Of a DNA stretch of 18,637 bases, positions 1 through 7,492 are shown piece by piece. Where the stretch lies: NCBI GenBank assembly GCA_022508635.1, contig JAFLUV010000008.1:6814-25450 (forward strand). The letters run 5' to 3'. Under the pieces are notes generated by a model. The model saw only the letters and a list, made by a program, of their open reading frames with translations, did not search any database and was not told where the DNA came from. Position numbers and translations under genes: made by a program. The first letter of the stretch is position 1; each line of letters opens with the position of its first letter. The stretch comes from Prevotellaceae bacterium. GTDB taxonomy: Bacteria; Bacteroidota; Bacteroidia; Bacteroidales; Bacteroidaceae.

Positions 1-240
1 GATGGCAGCAGCACAACCCGAGACATCCTTGTCGCGGTAGCCGTTGCCACGATGGTCGGCATTAGGCTGCCTGGTGTCTGCCTTGTAGATATAGCGCGAC
101 TGCGACTTGTCGAGGAAGGCAGTATTGAAATCCTCGTATGCCTTCCATTGCGCCTCATTGTCGTAAGTTATATTCACCTGTGCCGTGGCAGAGCCAATCC
201 ATGCCAGCATACAGAGGAAGAAGGCTGATAGTTTTCTCAT
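1..240 (-). CDS. Probable GH76 alpha-1,6-mannanase, N-terminal part only (cut by left edge)
   Basis: The reading frame is open from the ATG at 240 to the left edge, giving the first 80 residues. Residues 1-20 form a signal peptide (Arg-Lys start, hydrophobic core, ATA end), so the mature protein would begin with Gln21. The mature part contains WKAYEDFN, then FLDKSQSRYIYKAD and a Gly/Asp-rich stretch. This resembles the first helix of Bacteroidetes GH76 endo-alpha-1,6-mannanases, but the catalytic Asp-Asp pair lies beyond the window. It starts only 22 bases after the GH92 mannosidase stop, so the two are almost certainly cotranscribed. GH76 and GH92 enzymes commonly share alpha-mannan utilisation loci, which supports the call. 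Family membership is inferred from a short fragment and from context; another (alpha/alpha)6-barrel enzyme is possible. Confidence 0.55.
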   Translation of the reverse strand, partial: MRKLSAFFLCMLAWIGSATAQVNITYDNEAQWKAYEDFNTAFLDKSQSRYIYKADTRQPNADHRGNGYRDKDVSGCAAAI

Positions 241-262
241 TGCTTTCAGTTCTTTGATTGTT

Positions 263-2557
263 TCACTTCTTCTTGGATTTCTTTGCCGGCTGATACTCCT
301 TGCTGAAGGAATAGGGAGCAGCCTCGTCCGATACACCACGCTGACGGTTGGGCTGTGCCTGCATGGTATAATCCATCTTCATGCCGTCAATGAGGTCGGT
401 ATGGTTCACATAGTTCTTGCCGTACTCCGTCCCGTTGACCTTGAGGGCACCGATATAACGGTTCTCGTCGCTCTGCCCCGGAGCAGTGATGACCACATCC
501 TTGCCATTTTGCAAGTGGAGCGTCATTTTCTTGAAGTAAGGCGCACCAAGTACGTACTCGCCACTACCCGGACAGACAGGATAGAAGCCCATAGCCGTAA
601 AAATGTACCATGCAGAGGTCTGACCGTTGTCCTCGTCGCCACAATAGCCGTCGGCATGAGCATTGTACATGCGGTTCATCGTCTCGCGCAGCCAGTATTG
701 CGATTTCCAGGGTTCGCCGCTGTAGGCATACAAATAGATCATGTGCTGGATAGGCTGGTTGCCGTGGGCATAGTTACCCATGTTCATAATCTGCATCTCG
801 CGAATCTCATGGATGACACCGCCGTAATAGCTCTCATCGAAAATAGGAGGAAGGTTGAACACGCTGTCAAGCATCTGGTTGAACACTTCCTTTCCACCCA
901 TCAGGTCGATAAGTCCCTGGGGGTCATGGAAGACACTCCATGAGTAGTGCCAGCTGTTACCCTCGGTGAAGGCATCGCCCCACTTGAAAGGATTAAAGTT
1001 CGGCGCCCATTCACCGTTAGCAAGCTTGCCGCGCATCAGGTTATAGCTCTTGTCAAAGAGATTTTTGTAATTCATGGCATGCTCGGCATACACCTTGATT
1101 TCCTTTTCAGGCTTGCCAAGAGCCTGACCAAGCTTGTAGATACTCCAGTCATCAAAAGCATACTCCAGGGTGCGCGCCGCACTCTCGTTGATACTGTCAT
1201 AGGGGACGTAGCCCAGCTTATTATATGTCTGCCACTGCTTGCGTCCGCTGGTCGTATTGGGAAGGTCTGCATTGGCACCATGCTTGACAGCTTCCCAGAG
1301 GGCATCGATGTCATAGCCGCGAATGCCCTTGAGGTAAGCATCCGCTACAACGCTTGCAGAGTTATTGCCCACCATGCAGGCACGATGGCCAGGAGCACTC
1401 CACTCGGGCAGGAAACCACTTTCCTTGTATGCGTTAGCCCAGCCTTCCTGCATCTTTTGACTCATGTCGGGATACATCAGGTTAACCAAGGGAAAGAGAG
1501 CACGGAAAGTGTCCCAAAAACCAGTATCGGCAAAAAGATAGCCAGGCAGCACTTGACCATTATAGGGACTATAGTGAACGACTTCGCCGTTGGCATCAAT
1601 CTCGAAGAAGCTACGGGGAAAGAGCACACTACGATAGAGGCAACTATAGAACGTGCGTAAACGATCAACATCGCTGTTGTCGTCCACATCAATGACGCTC
1701 AACACCTTGTTCCACTCCTGACGACCTGCCTCAGAGACTTCCTCAAGGCTCCTGCTACCGAGCTCCTTAAGGTTCAGTTCTGCCTGCTCGATGCTGATGA
1801 ACGAACTGGCTACACGCACATTGACCTGTTCACCGCGCTTGGTGAGAAAGCCTACGGCTGCAGCAGCGTGCTTGCTCTGCATCTCAAGGTTCTTGCTCTC
1901 CTTGCCCTCGTCTGCTGTGGAAGTATAGGCAAAGGGGCGATCGAACTGCAAAACAAAGTAGTTCTTGAAGCCTGGAGGCACACCACCGCTGTTACGCGTA
2001 GTATAGCCGACAACCTTGTTCTCGCCAGGAATAATTTTGACATAAGATCCGCGGTCGAAAGCATCTATAACAAGAAAGTTCTTACCCTCGGGATAGGTGA
2101 AGCGAAAGATGGCGGCACGATTGGTGGGAGCTATCTCCGTGGTGATGTCGTAGTCAGCCAAATAAACCTTATAGTAGTGAGGCTTGCTCACCTCTGCCTT
2201 GTGGCTGAACCAGCTTGCCCTTTTATCCTCATCGTAAATGGGAACATCGCCACTCTCGGGCATGATGTTGAACATGGCGTAGTCGTTCATCCAAGGACTG
2301 GGCTGGTGCGTCTGCTTGAAACCGCGTATCTTCTCTGCATCATAAGTGTAGCACCATCCGTTGCCCATCTTGCCAGTCTGTGGTGTCCAAAAGTTCATGC
2401 CCCACGGCAAGGCAATAGCAGGATAGGTGTTGCCCGTAGAAAGGGCACCTGTAGAATGTGATCCGACAAGGGGATTAACATACTGCACGGGATCGTCTAT
2501 CGCATCTGCGACCGCGAAAAAGAAAGTGGCAAAAACTGCCAAAATAAATTTCTTCAT
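263..2557 (-). CDS. Secreted GH92 family alpha-mannosidase
   Basis: The product is 764 residues, the usual length for GH92 exo-acting, calcium-dependent alpha-mannosidases that remove terminal mannose from glycans. Residues 1-19 are a signal peptide (MKKFILAVFATFFFAVADA). The N-terminal beta-sandwich begins with the family hallmark VNPLVGS and NTYPAIALPWGMNFWTPQTG. The (alpha/alpha)6 domain has GFWDTFRALFPL, GNNSASVVADAYLKG, EGNSWHYSW with Glu532 as likely catalytic acid, GNQPIQHM, and GDEDNGQ with Asp641 and Asp643 in the place of the catalytic base. These fall within one residue of the positions I recall for the characterised Bacteroides enzyme BT3990. The C-terminus is a Lys-rich tail. It is third in the oxidoreductase-DUF1080-GH92-GH76 run, 68 bases after the DUF1080 stop. 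The family call is firm; linkage specificity (alpha-1,2, 1,3 or other) cannot be read from sequence alone. Confidence 0.95.
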   Translation of the reverse strand: MKKFILAVFATFFFAVADAIDDPVQYVNPLVGSHSTGALSTGNTYPAIALPWGMNFWTPQTGKMGNGWCYTYDAEKIRGFKQTHQPSPWMNDYAMFNIMPESGDVPIYDEDKRASWFSHKAEVSKPHYYKVYLADYDITTEIAPTNRAAIFRFTYPEGKNFLVIDAFDRGSYVKIIPGENKVVGYTTRNSGGVPPGFKNYFVLQFDRPFAYTSTADEGKESKNLEMQSKHAAAAVGFLTKRGEQVNVRVASSFISIEQAELNLKELGSRSLEEVSEAGRQEWNKVLSVIDVDDNSDVDRLRTFYSCLYRSVLFPRSFFEIDANGEVVHYSPYNGQVLPGYLFADTGFWDTFRALFPLVNLMYPDMSQKMQEGWANAYKESGFLPEWSAPGHRACMVGNNSASVVADAYLKGIRGYDIDALWEAVKHGANADLPNTTSGRKQWQTYNKLGYVPYDSINESAARTLEYAFDDWSIYKLGQALGKPEKEIKVYAEHAMNYKNLFDKSYNLMRGKLANGEWAPNFNPFKWGDAFTEGNSWHYSWSVFHDPQGLIDLMGGKEVFNQMLDSVFNLPPIFDESYYGGVIHEIREMQIMNMGNYAHGNQPIQHMIYLYAYSGEPWKSQYWLRETMNRMYNAHADGYCGDEDNGQTSAWYIFTAMGFYPVCPGSGEYVLGAPYFKKMTLHLQNGKDVVITAPGQSDENRYIGALKVNGTEYGKNYVNHTDLIDGMKMDYTMQAQPNRQRGVSDEAAPYSFSKEYQPAKKSKKK

Positions 2558-2580
2558 ACGATTAAAATAGTTTGTGCCTC

Positions 2581-2593
2581 CCCGTTAGACGGG
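2581..2593 (-). promoter_or_regulatory. Leader hairpin before the GH92 gene
   Basis: CCCGT-TAG-ACGGG gives a five-base-pair stem with a three-base loop, 23 bases before the GH92 start codon. In the mRNA sense it is preceded by GCGTCTTCC, similar to TCGTCTTTCC before the DUF1080 gene and AAGTCGTTTCC before the epimerase gene. Alone it would be weak evidence; the recurrence at the same place in three leaders is what makes it notable. Confidence 0.4.
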
Positions 2594-2625
2594 AAGACGC
2601 GATGATTATTCCTTTCTACAAGTCT

Positions 2626-3384
2626 TTAGAGTTCCTTTATCTTGACATTCTTATACCAGACTTCGTCACCATGATCCTGCAAAAGAATGCGTCCGTCACG
2701 ATTGCCAAAATCCGGCCAATTCTTGTACTTACTATAGGCAACCAGTGCGTTCCACTCCTGTGTATTACGCTCATATTCCAATAGTTTCATTCCGTTGAGC
2801 CAATGCTCCACATGCTTACCCTGCACGATGACCATAGCGGTGTTCCACGTAGTAATGTCAAAAGGCTTCTGTTCAGGAGCAGGGATAAGATCATAAAGCG
2901 ATCCTAATTTGCGGTTGCCCTTCACGCCAAGCTTGGCATCGGGGTGACGCAGGTCGTCGAGAATCTGGAACTCACAACCGATAGCACTGCCTTCCCCCAA
3001 GTTCATGTCCGGGTCAACGAAGTACTTGATGCCACTATTAGCACCCTCGGTTATCTTGAAATCCACCTTGAGGATAAAGTTATGGTAATTTTTCTCCGTA
3101 ACGATATCACCACCATTGCCGCTTTCTGCGCCATTAGCTTTCTCCACCTTGAGGATACCATCCTCGATGCGCCAACCCTTCTCGGGGAAAGTCTGTAATT
3201 TGGCACCACGCCAGCCGTTGGTAGTCTTTCCGTCCCAAAGGAGTTGCCAGCCTTCACGCTGCTCCTGTTCTGTGAGCACGTTGTCCATTGTGGGAGCAGG
3301 AACTGACTCTGCCACTACTTTCTTTACTTTTGCAGATGCAGGCACCACAGCCAACATCACCATAGCCAATACAATCTTTTTCAT
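2626..3384 (-). CDS. Secreted DUF1080 protein (3-keto-disaccharide hydrolase family)
   Basis: This is a 252-residue concanavalin-like beta-sandwich protein with a signal peptide at residues 1-18 (ends PASA). DUF1080 signatures run in order: GWQLLWDGKTTNGWRG (45-60), WRIEDGILKV (71-80), FILKVDFKITEGANSGIKYF (103-122), CEFQILDD (137-144), WNTAMVIVQGKHVEHWLNG (180-198) and GRILLQDHGDEVWYKNVKIK (231-250). Family members cleave 3-keto-glycosides after a Gfo/Idh/MocA oxidoreductase has oxidised C3 of the sugar, and such an oxidoreductase is encoded directly upstream (130-base gap). The signal peptide puts it in the periplasm or on the surface with its Tat-exported partner. A hairpin lies 17 bases before its start. 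The domain call is strong. The reaction is inferred from family knowledge, and the substrate, perhaps a mannoside given the next genes, is inference. Confidence 0.9.
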   Translation of the reverse strand: MKKIVLAMVMLAVVPASAKVKKVVAESVPAPTMDNVLTEQEQREGWQLLWDGKTTNGWRGAKLQTFPEKGWRIEDGILKVEKANGAESGNGGDIVTEKNYHNFILKVDFKITEGANSGIKYFVDPDMNLGEGSAIGCEFQILDDLRHPDAKLGVKGNRKLGSLYDLIPAPEQKPFDITTWNTAMVIVQGKHVEHWLNGMKLLEYERNTQEWNALVAYSKYKNWPDFGNRDGRILLQDHGDEVWYKNVKIKEL

Positions 3385-3401
3385 AATTCTTTGCTGTCCA
3401 C

Positions 3402-3413
3402 CCTTTCGAAAGG
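3402..3413 (-). promoter_or_regulatory. Leader hairpin before the DUF1080 gene
   Basis: CCTTTCGAAAGG is a perfect 12-base palindrome. After a symmetric 3x3 internal loop it extends by GTC (3396-3398) pairing with GAC (3417-3419). It ends 17 bases before the DUF1080 start codon in the intercistronic space. Related hairpins precede GH92 and the epimerase. It could affect translation start, mRNA processing or stability; which one cannot be told from sequence. Confidence 0.5.
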
Positions 3414-3477
3414 AAAGACGAAGACAGTCCTTCTTTATTTGATTTTATTTATACAACTATATTATAATTTATACTTT

Positions 3478-3513
3478 GTCTCTCCTTCCCATTTACAAGG
3501 GACAGGAAAAGAC
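3478..3513 (-). terminator. Imperfect hairpin directly after the oxidoreductase stop (attenuator?)
   Basis: One base after the oxidoreductase stop codon, the mRNA strand can pair GTCTTTTC with the GGAGAGAC arm (with G-U pairs), continuing to TCCC/GGGA around an AT-rich loop. An AU-rich stretch of about 60 bases follows, but no clean U-run, so complete termination is unlikely. It may be a partial terminator or an mRNA-stability element that separates expression of the oxidoreductase from the downstream hydrolases. Confidence 0.35.
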
Positions 3514-3514
3514 T

Positions 3515-4942
3515 TTAGTCTATCTTGTAGAACTCTTCCCATCCACGGCGTGGAGGCATACCTGTGAGCATTGCATTGGCAAACTCGTTGTTAGTAAACC
3601 TCTTGGTACGTGGATCGAAGAAGAGCTGAGCATTAAGTCGTTGGGCAATGACGCCAAGACAGAACACCTGACTCAACACGCCATTGACCTCGAACGGCGA
3701 GCGTGTCTTTTCGGTTCCCTGACAAGCACGAAGGAAGTTAACATAGTGGTTGCTGGGACTTTTGGGCACTTCAGGAAGTTTGCTTTCCATCTCCTTAGCT
3801 TTCTCCTCAGGAATAATCTTCAACGTGCTACCATGGCTACCACCCTTAAAAATAAGGTCACGCGAATAGATAATTTTACCTGGATTCACCTTCTCCTTTT
3901 TATCCTCATAAACACCTTGGTTAGTCGTGGGAATGTTGGCTGCAAGCTCGCTCTTGCCATAACCTGCAGGCAGAGGAGGCAGGTTGTCCACACCATCATA
4001 CCACGTGATGTCACAAGGAGGCATGTTTCCACGTGCGCCAAAACGGAAAAGGATTGTACTACTGAAGGGATAGAAGAACTCGTTATGGCATTTACTATAG
4101 AGCATATTGATTTCGTAGGGCAAGCCTAAGTTTAAAAACTCATGTACGGTGTCGAGGATATGAGCACCCCAATCGCCTAATGCTCCCATGCCGAAGTCAT
4201 ACCAGCTGCGCCAATCGCCCTGATGGTAAAGGGGGCTGAAATCGTGGTAGCGCACACCACCATGCCATGTATCGTAGTCCATTCCTACAGGGATGGGGAC
4301 ACCTTCCGGCATCTTTATCATATTCCAATCGTACTTGTGCCAGCGACGCGCCTCGTTCATGTGTGCAGTTACGGCCGTCACATCCTTGATGATACCAGCT
4401 TCCATCCAAGCCTTAAACTGGAAATAGTTGGCTTCTGAATGCCCTTGGTTGCCCACCTGTGTGGCAATTTCAGGATGACGCTTTGCCATCTCCATAAGCA
4501 GCTCGGCCTCTTGGAAAGTGCGTGTCATGGGTTTTTCCAGATAAATGTGCTTGCCGTACTTCAGAGCCATCATAGCCACGAAGAAATGGATATGGTCAGG
4601 GACACTGGCTGCAACGGCATCGAAATGGTCACCATACTCCTCAAACAGCTTGCGGAAGTCAGTGAAGCGCTTGGCATCAGGATACATACTCAATACCTTC
4701 TCACATTGTTTACCCTGTAGGTCAACATCGCAGAGAGCCACGACATCCACCATGTTCGTCCTGGCAAACTCCTCGATATTCTGCTGACCTCGGTTGCCGA
4801 TGCCGATATAGGCAATCTTCACCTTCTCACTCTTAGCCTGTTTCGTCTCTTTGCTCGTCATGGCAAACACACTGGCAGGATTCAGGGTCATACCTGCTGT
4901 AGCTAAGCTAACCCCTTTCAGGAAATCTCTTCTTGTTGACAT
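3515..4942 (-). CDS. Tat-exported Gfo/Idh/MocA family oxidoreductase
   Basis: The product is 475 residues, an NAD(P)-dependent sugar oxidoreductase of the Gfo/Idh/MocA family. Residues 1-27 are a twin-arginine signal (STRRDFLKG, then a mild hydrophobic core ending SVFA), so it would be exported folded with its cofactor. The Rossmann domain starts with KIAYIGIGNRG (42-52, glycine motif 47-52) and CDVD (71-74). The family EKP motif is at 136-138 with the usual catalytic Lys137, followed by GNQGHS (164-169) and GDWGAHILDT (256-265; His261 and Asp264 probably near the substrate). The ATG at 4942 was preferred to an in-frame ATG at 5014 because it places the Tat motif at the N-terminus and because a promoter lies between them. 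It is first in the run with DUF1080, GH92 and GH76 genes and probably forms 3-keto sugars for the DUF1080 enzyme. The exact sugar is unknown. Confidence 0.9.
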   Translation of the reverse strand: MSTRRDFLKGVSLATAGMTLNPASVFAMTSKETKQAKSEKVKIAYIGIGNRGQQNIEEFARTNMVDVVALCDVDLQGKQCEKVLSMYPDAKRFTDFRKLFEEYGDHFDAVAASVPDHIHFFVAMMALKYGKHIYLEKPMTRTFQEAELLMEMAKRHPEIATQVGNQGHSEANYFQFKAWMEAGIIKDVTAVTAHMNEARRWHKYDWNMIKMPEGVPIPVGMDYDTWHGGVRYHDFSPLYHQGDWRSWYDFGMGALGDWGAHILDTVHEFLNLGLPYEINMLYSKCHNEFFYPFSSTILFRFGARGNMPPCDITWYDGVDNLPPLPAGYGKSELAANIPTTNQGVYEDKKEKVNPGKIIYSRDLIFKGGSHGSTLKIIPEEKAKEMESKLPEVPKSPSNHYVNFLRACQGTEKTRSPFEVNGVLSQVFCLGVIAQRLNAQLFFDPRTKRFTNNEFANAMLTGMPPRRGWEEFYKID

Positions 4943-4983
4943 ATATGTATCTATTTTATTACTGTTTTCATCAAGTTTGCCCA

Positions 4984-5014
4984 CAAAGTTAGCAAAAATA
5001 ATCACACCGTCCAA
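4984..5014 (-). promoter_or_regulatory. Promoter for the oxidoreductase-mannosidase run
   Basis: On the minus strand TAACTTTG (4991-4984) matches the Bacteroidetes -7 consensus TAnnTTTG. TTG (5014-5012) lies 20 bases upstream in the -33 position. The expected start of transcription is about 30-35 bases before the ATG at 4942. The remaining gene-free stretch to 5192 showed no RNA gene or repeat. Confidence 0.65.
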
Positions 5015-5192
5015 CGATTATAAGCAAAAAAGTACGAAACAATGGCTTTTCTCATTTTCTTAATATACTTCACAATTTATCTTAGGATACTTAGCAGAGC
5101 CACCAAATAGGAAGTACCCATGTGCTACCCGCACGAAGTGGTGAAGAATATTGGCTACTTATTCCCTGCATTGAGTTTTTCTTTCCCAATTC

Positions 5193-5223
5193 TTTGTAAT
5201 ATGGAAAGAAATGCGTACTTTTG
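5193..5223 (+). promoter_or_regulatory. Promoter of the Lrp-dipeptidase-cyclase-sufE-dus operon
   Basis: TTTG (5193-5196), a 19-base spacer and TACTTTTG (5216-5223) match the Bacteroidetes sigma-ABfr -33/-7 pattern almost perfectly. Transcription would start near 5230, giving a leader of roughly 25 bases before the Lrp ATG at 5257. It diverges from the oxidoreductase promoter. Confidence 0.75.
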
Positions 5224-5256
5224 CTATCATTTTAACAATAAACCATACTATTTGTC

Positions 5257-5754
5257 ATGGTAAAAGTAGACGAATTAGATAAAAAGATTTTAGAGATGAT
5301 ATCGTGCAATGCACGTATGCCTTTCAAGGACGTCGCTGCGGAATGTGGTGTGAGCCGTGCTGCCGTGCACCAACGCGTACAACACCTTATAGATGCTGAT
5401 GTGATAGTAGGTTCTGGTTTCCATGTCAATCCTACCAGCCTTGGATACAGCACCTGCACCTACATCGGCATCACGCTTGAAAAGGGTTCTATGTACAAAC
5501 GCGTAGTAGCGGAGTTCGAGAAGATACCTGAAATTGTGGAATGCCATTTCACAACCGGACCTTACACAATGCTTGTCAAACTCTATGCCCGTGACAACGC
5601 ACACCTCATGACACTTCTTAACGACCATTTGCAGGAAATCAACGGCGTAGTTTCTACCGAGACACTTATTTCACTGAAACAAAGTATAAAGAAAGAAGTG
5701 CCTATCGGAGCGCAGCATGCTGAGACAAAACCTTCCGCACTGGACGAGGTATGA
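5257..5754 (+). CDS. Lrp/AsnC family transcriptional regulator
   Basis: The product is 165 residues. The N-terminal winged helix-turn-helix spans about residues 4-60: LDKKILEMISCNARMPFKDVA, then CGVSRAAVHQRVQHLIDADVI. The C-terminal RAM ligand-binding and oligomerisation domain spans about 65-148, with IGITLEKGSMYKRVVAEFEK, IPEIVECHFTTGPYTMLVKLY and INGVVSTETLISLKQSI. The last 17 residues form a non-conserved tail. Family members form octamers or other oligomers that sense amino acids. It is the first gene of the operon and its stop overlaps the next ATG by four bases (ATGA), so it is translationally coupled to the fused hydrolase. Autoregulation and control of the divergent mannosidase run from the shared 314-base intergenic region are possible but not shown. 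Confidence 0.93.
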   Translation: MVKVDELDKKILEMISCNARMPFKDVAAECGVSRAAVHQRVQHLIDADVIVGSGFHVNPTSLGYSTCTYIGITLEKGSMYKRVVAEFEKIPEIVECHFTTGPYTMLVKLYARDNAHLMTLLNDHLQEINGVVSTETLISLKQSIKKEVPIGAQHAETKPSALDEV

Positions 5755-7484
5755 GCAGGCAGCATCCCCTCATCGGTATCACAGGCAACTACGGCGAAAA
5801 AGGTTGTGAGCTTGCCGATGGTTATTACCTCTCGGTGCTTCGTGCTGGAGGAACGCCAGTAGCAATTCCACCACATGACAACCATGAGGCTCTCCTTTCC
5901 CTGCTCGACACTCTCGACGGCATCCTTTTCTCTGGCGGTGGTGACATCAACCCATTGCTCATGGGCGAGGAACCATTGCCACAGCTGTGCAATGTCTGCC
6001 CGCAGCGAGATGCAGCAGAATTCTTCCTTGCCCGGGAAGCCTTCCACCGACAAATCCCAATGCTCGGCATCTGCAGAGGTACACAGGTAATGGCGGCGGC
6101 TTTAGGCGGAAAAGTCTTTCAGGACATTTATGTCCAAGATAATGGCGCAAGAATTAAGCACACACAGGACATGCCGCGCCACTATGCCTCGCATACAATT
6201 AGCATTCAGGATGGAAGTTTGCTACAAAGCATCTTTGGAAGCGAGCAAAAGTTCCCTGTTAACTCCTTTCATCATCAAGCAGTGAGCGAGGCCGGTCCAC
6301 ACCTAAAAGTATCGGCTGTAAGCCCTGACGGCATCATCGAAGCGATTGAATCGAGCGAACACAAGGCATTGCTCGGCGTACAGTGGCATCCCGAATGTTT
6401 CATCCTTGGAGGTGATGAGACGATGATGCCCCTTTTCCGCTGGTTCACGGAAGAGGCAAGTATATTTGCCCAGGCAAAACATATCCACAAGAATGCCATC
6501 ATACTGGATAGTCACTGCGATACTCCGATGTTCTTTACGGACAATAACGAAGAGAACTCACGCATGTTCGGCACACGTACAGATCGTATACTCGTCGACC
6601 TGCCCAAGATGACAGAGGGGCACCTCGATGCCGCCATCATGGTAGCCTACCTGCCGCAAGGTGAACGCACGGAGAAAGCCTATCGCGCCGCCACCGCACA
6701 AACTGACCTTTTACTCACACAGATAGAAAAGATAGTGGAAGCTAACTATGACCGTGTAGGCCTGGCAGAAACTGCTGACGACATCATGCGACTCAAGGCA
6801 CAGGGACGCAAAGCTATACTGCGCGGCATAGAGAACGGCTATGCCATCGGACGCGACCTTCACTTGCTGGAACATTTCAGACAACGCGGCATCGTCTACA
6901 TGACACTCTGCCACAACGGAGACAATGACATCTGTGACTCGGCACGCGGCAATGCTGAACACGGCGGCTTAAGCGCCTTCGGACGCGAAGTGGTACAGGA
7001 GATGAACCGCTTGGGCATCATCGTAGACATGAGTCATGCCGCCGAGACAAGCTTCTATGATGTACTGGAACTGAGCAGTGCCCCCATCGTATGCAGCCAC
7101 AGTTCTGCACGTGCTTTGTGCGACCATCCACGTAATCTAACTGACGACCAGATGCGGGCACTTGCCAAACGTGATGGCGTTGCACAGATCACCGTCTACC
7201 ACGGGTTCCTGAGCACAGACGGCACTGCAACTATTGTCGATGCCGTTGACCACCTTTGCCATGCTGCACAAGTGATGGGCGTGGAACATGTCGGCCTTGG
7301 CACAGACTTTGATGGTGACGGCGGCGTTCCAGGACTCGCTGATGCTTCCGAGATTATTAACTTCACTCGCCACCTTTTGCACCGACACTTCACGGAGGAG
7401 GACATCCGCCTCATCATGGGTGGGAATTTCCTCAGAGTGATGGAGGCATGTAACAGACTTAAAACAATTCAGCAACTAATATAA
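5751..7484 (+). CDS. Fused C26 gamma-glutamyl hydrolase-like / M19 membrane-dipeptidase-like enzyme
   Basis: A single 577-residue frame holds two complete hydrolase domains. Residues 1-235 are a class I glutamine amidotransferase-type peptidase C26 (PuuD-like): FSGGGDINP, nucleophile elbow GICRG with Cys108, and QWHPE with His213 and Glu215, so the triad is intact. Residues about 250-577 are an M19 (renal-dipeptidase-like) binuclear zinc enzyme: HCDTP with His255 and Asp257, bridging Glu361 in RGIENG, His429 in DMSH, His450 in CSHSSAR, and Asp519 in GLGTDFDG. All expected metal ligands are present. There is no signal peptide, so it is probably cytoplasmic. It would suit stepwise breakdown of gamma-glutamyl peptides: release of the glutamyl group, then cleavage of the remaining dipeptide. 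It overlaps the Lrp gene by four bases and ends eight bases before the cyclase gene. Substrate is inference; no frameshift or internal stop separates the halves. Confidence 0.92.
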   Translation: MSRQHPLIGITGNYGEKGCELADGYYLSVLRAGGTPVAIPPHDNHEALLSLLDTLDGILFSGGGDINPLLMGEEPLPQLCNVCPQRDAAEFFLAREAFHRQIPMLGICRGTQVMAAALGGKVFQDIYVQDNGARIKHTQDMPRHYASHTISIQDGSLLQSIFGSEQKFPVNSFHHQAVSEAGPHLKVSAVSPDGIIEAIESSEHKALLGVQWHPECFILGGDETMMPLFRWFTEEASIFAQAKHIHKNAIILDSHCDTPMFFTDNNEENSRMFGTRTDRILVDLPKMTEGHLDAAIMVAYLPQGERTEKAYRAATAQTDLLLTQIEKIVEANYDRVGLAETADDIMRLKAQGRKAILRGIENGYAIGRDLHLLEHFRQRGIVYMTLCHNGDNDICDSARGNAEHGGLSAFGREVVQEMNRLGIIVDMSHAAETSFYDVLELSSAPIVCSHSSARALCDHPRNLTDDQMRALAKRDGVAQITVYHGFLSTDGTATIVDAVDHLCHAAQVMGVEHVGLGTDFDGDGGVPGLADASEIINFTRHLLHRHFTEEDIRLIMGGNFLRVMEACNRLKTIQQLI

Positions 7485-7492
7485 AAAATACC

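Noticed and set aside
185..2461. Several plus-strand frames of 197-252 codons opposite GH92
   Set aside because: They are shadows of the GH92 gene, whose motifs and signal peptide are clear on the minus strand.
4943..5014. Extended 499-residue form of the oxidoreductase starting at 5014
   Set aside because: It would bury the Tat signal 24 residues inside the protein, and the -7 promoter box lies within the extension.
5040..5192. Possible tRNA or small RNA in the divergent gap
   Set aside because: No cloverleaf, TTCRA motif or strong hairpin with U-run was found.
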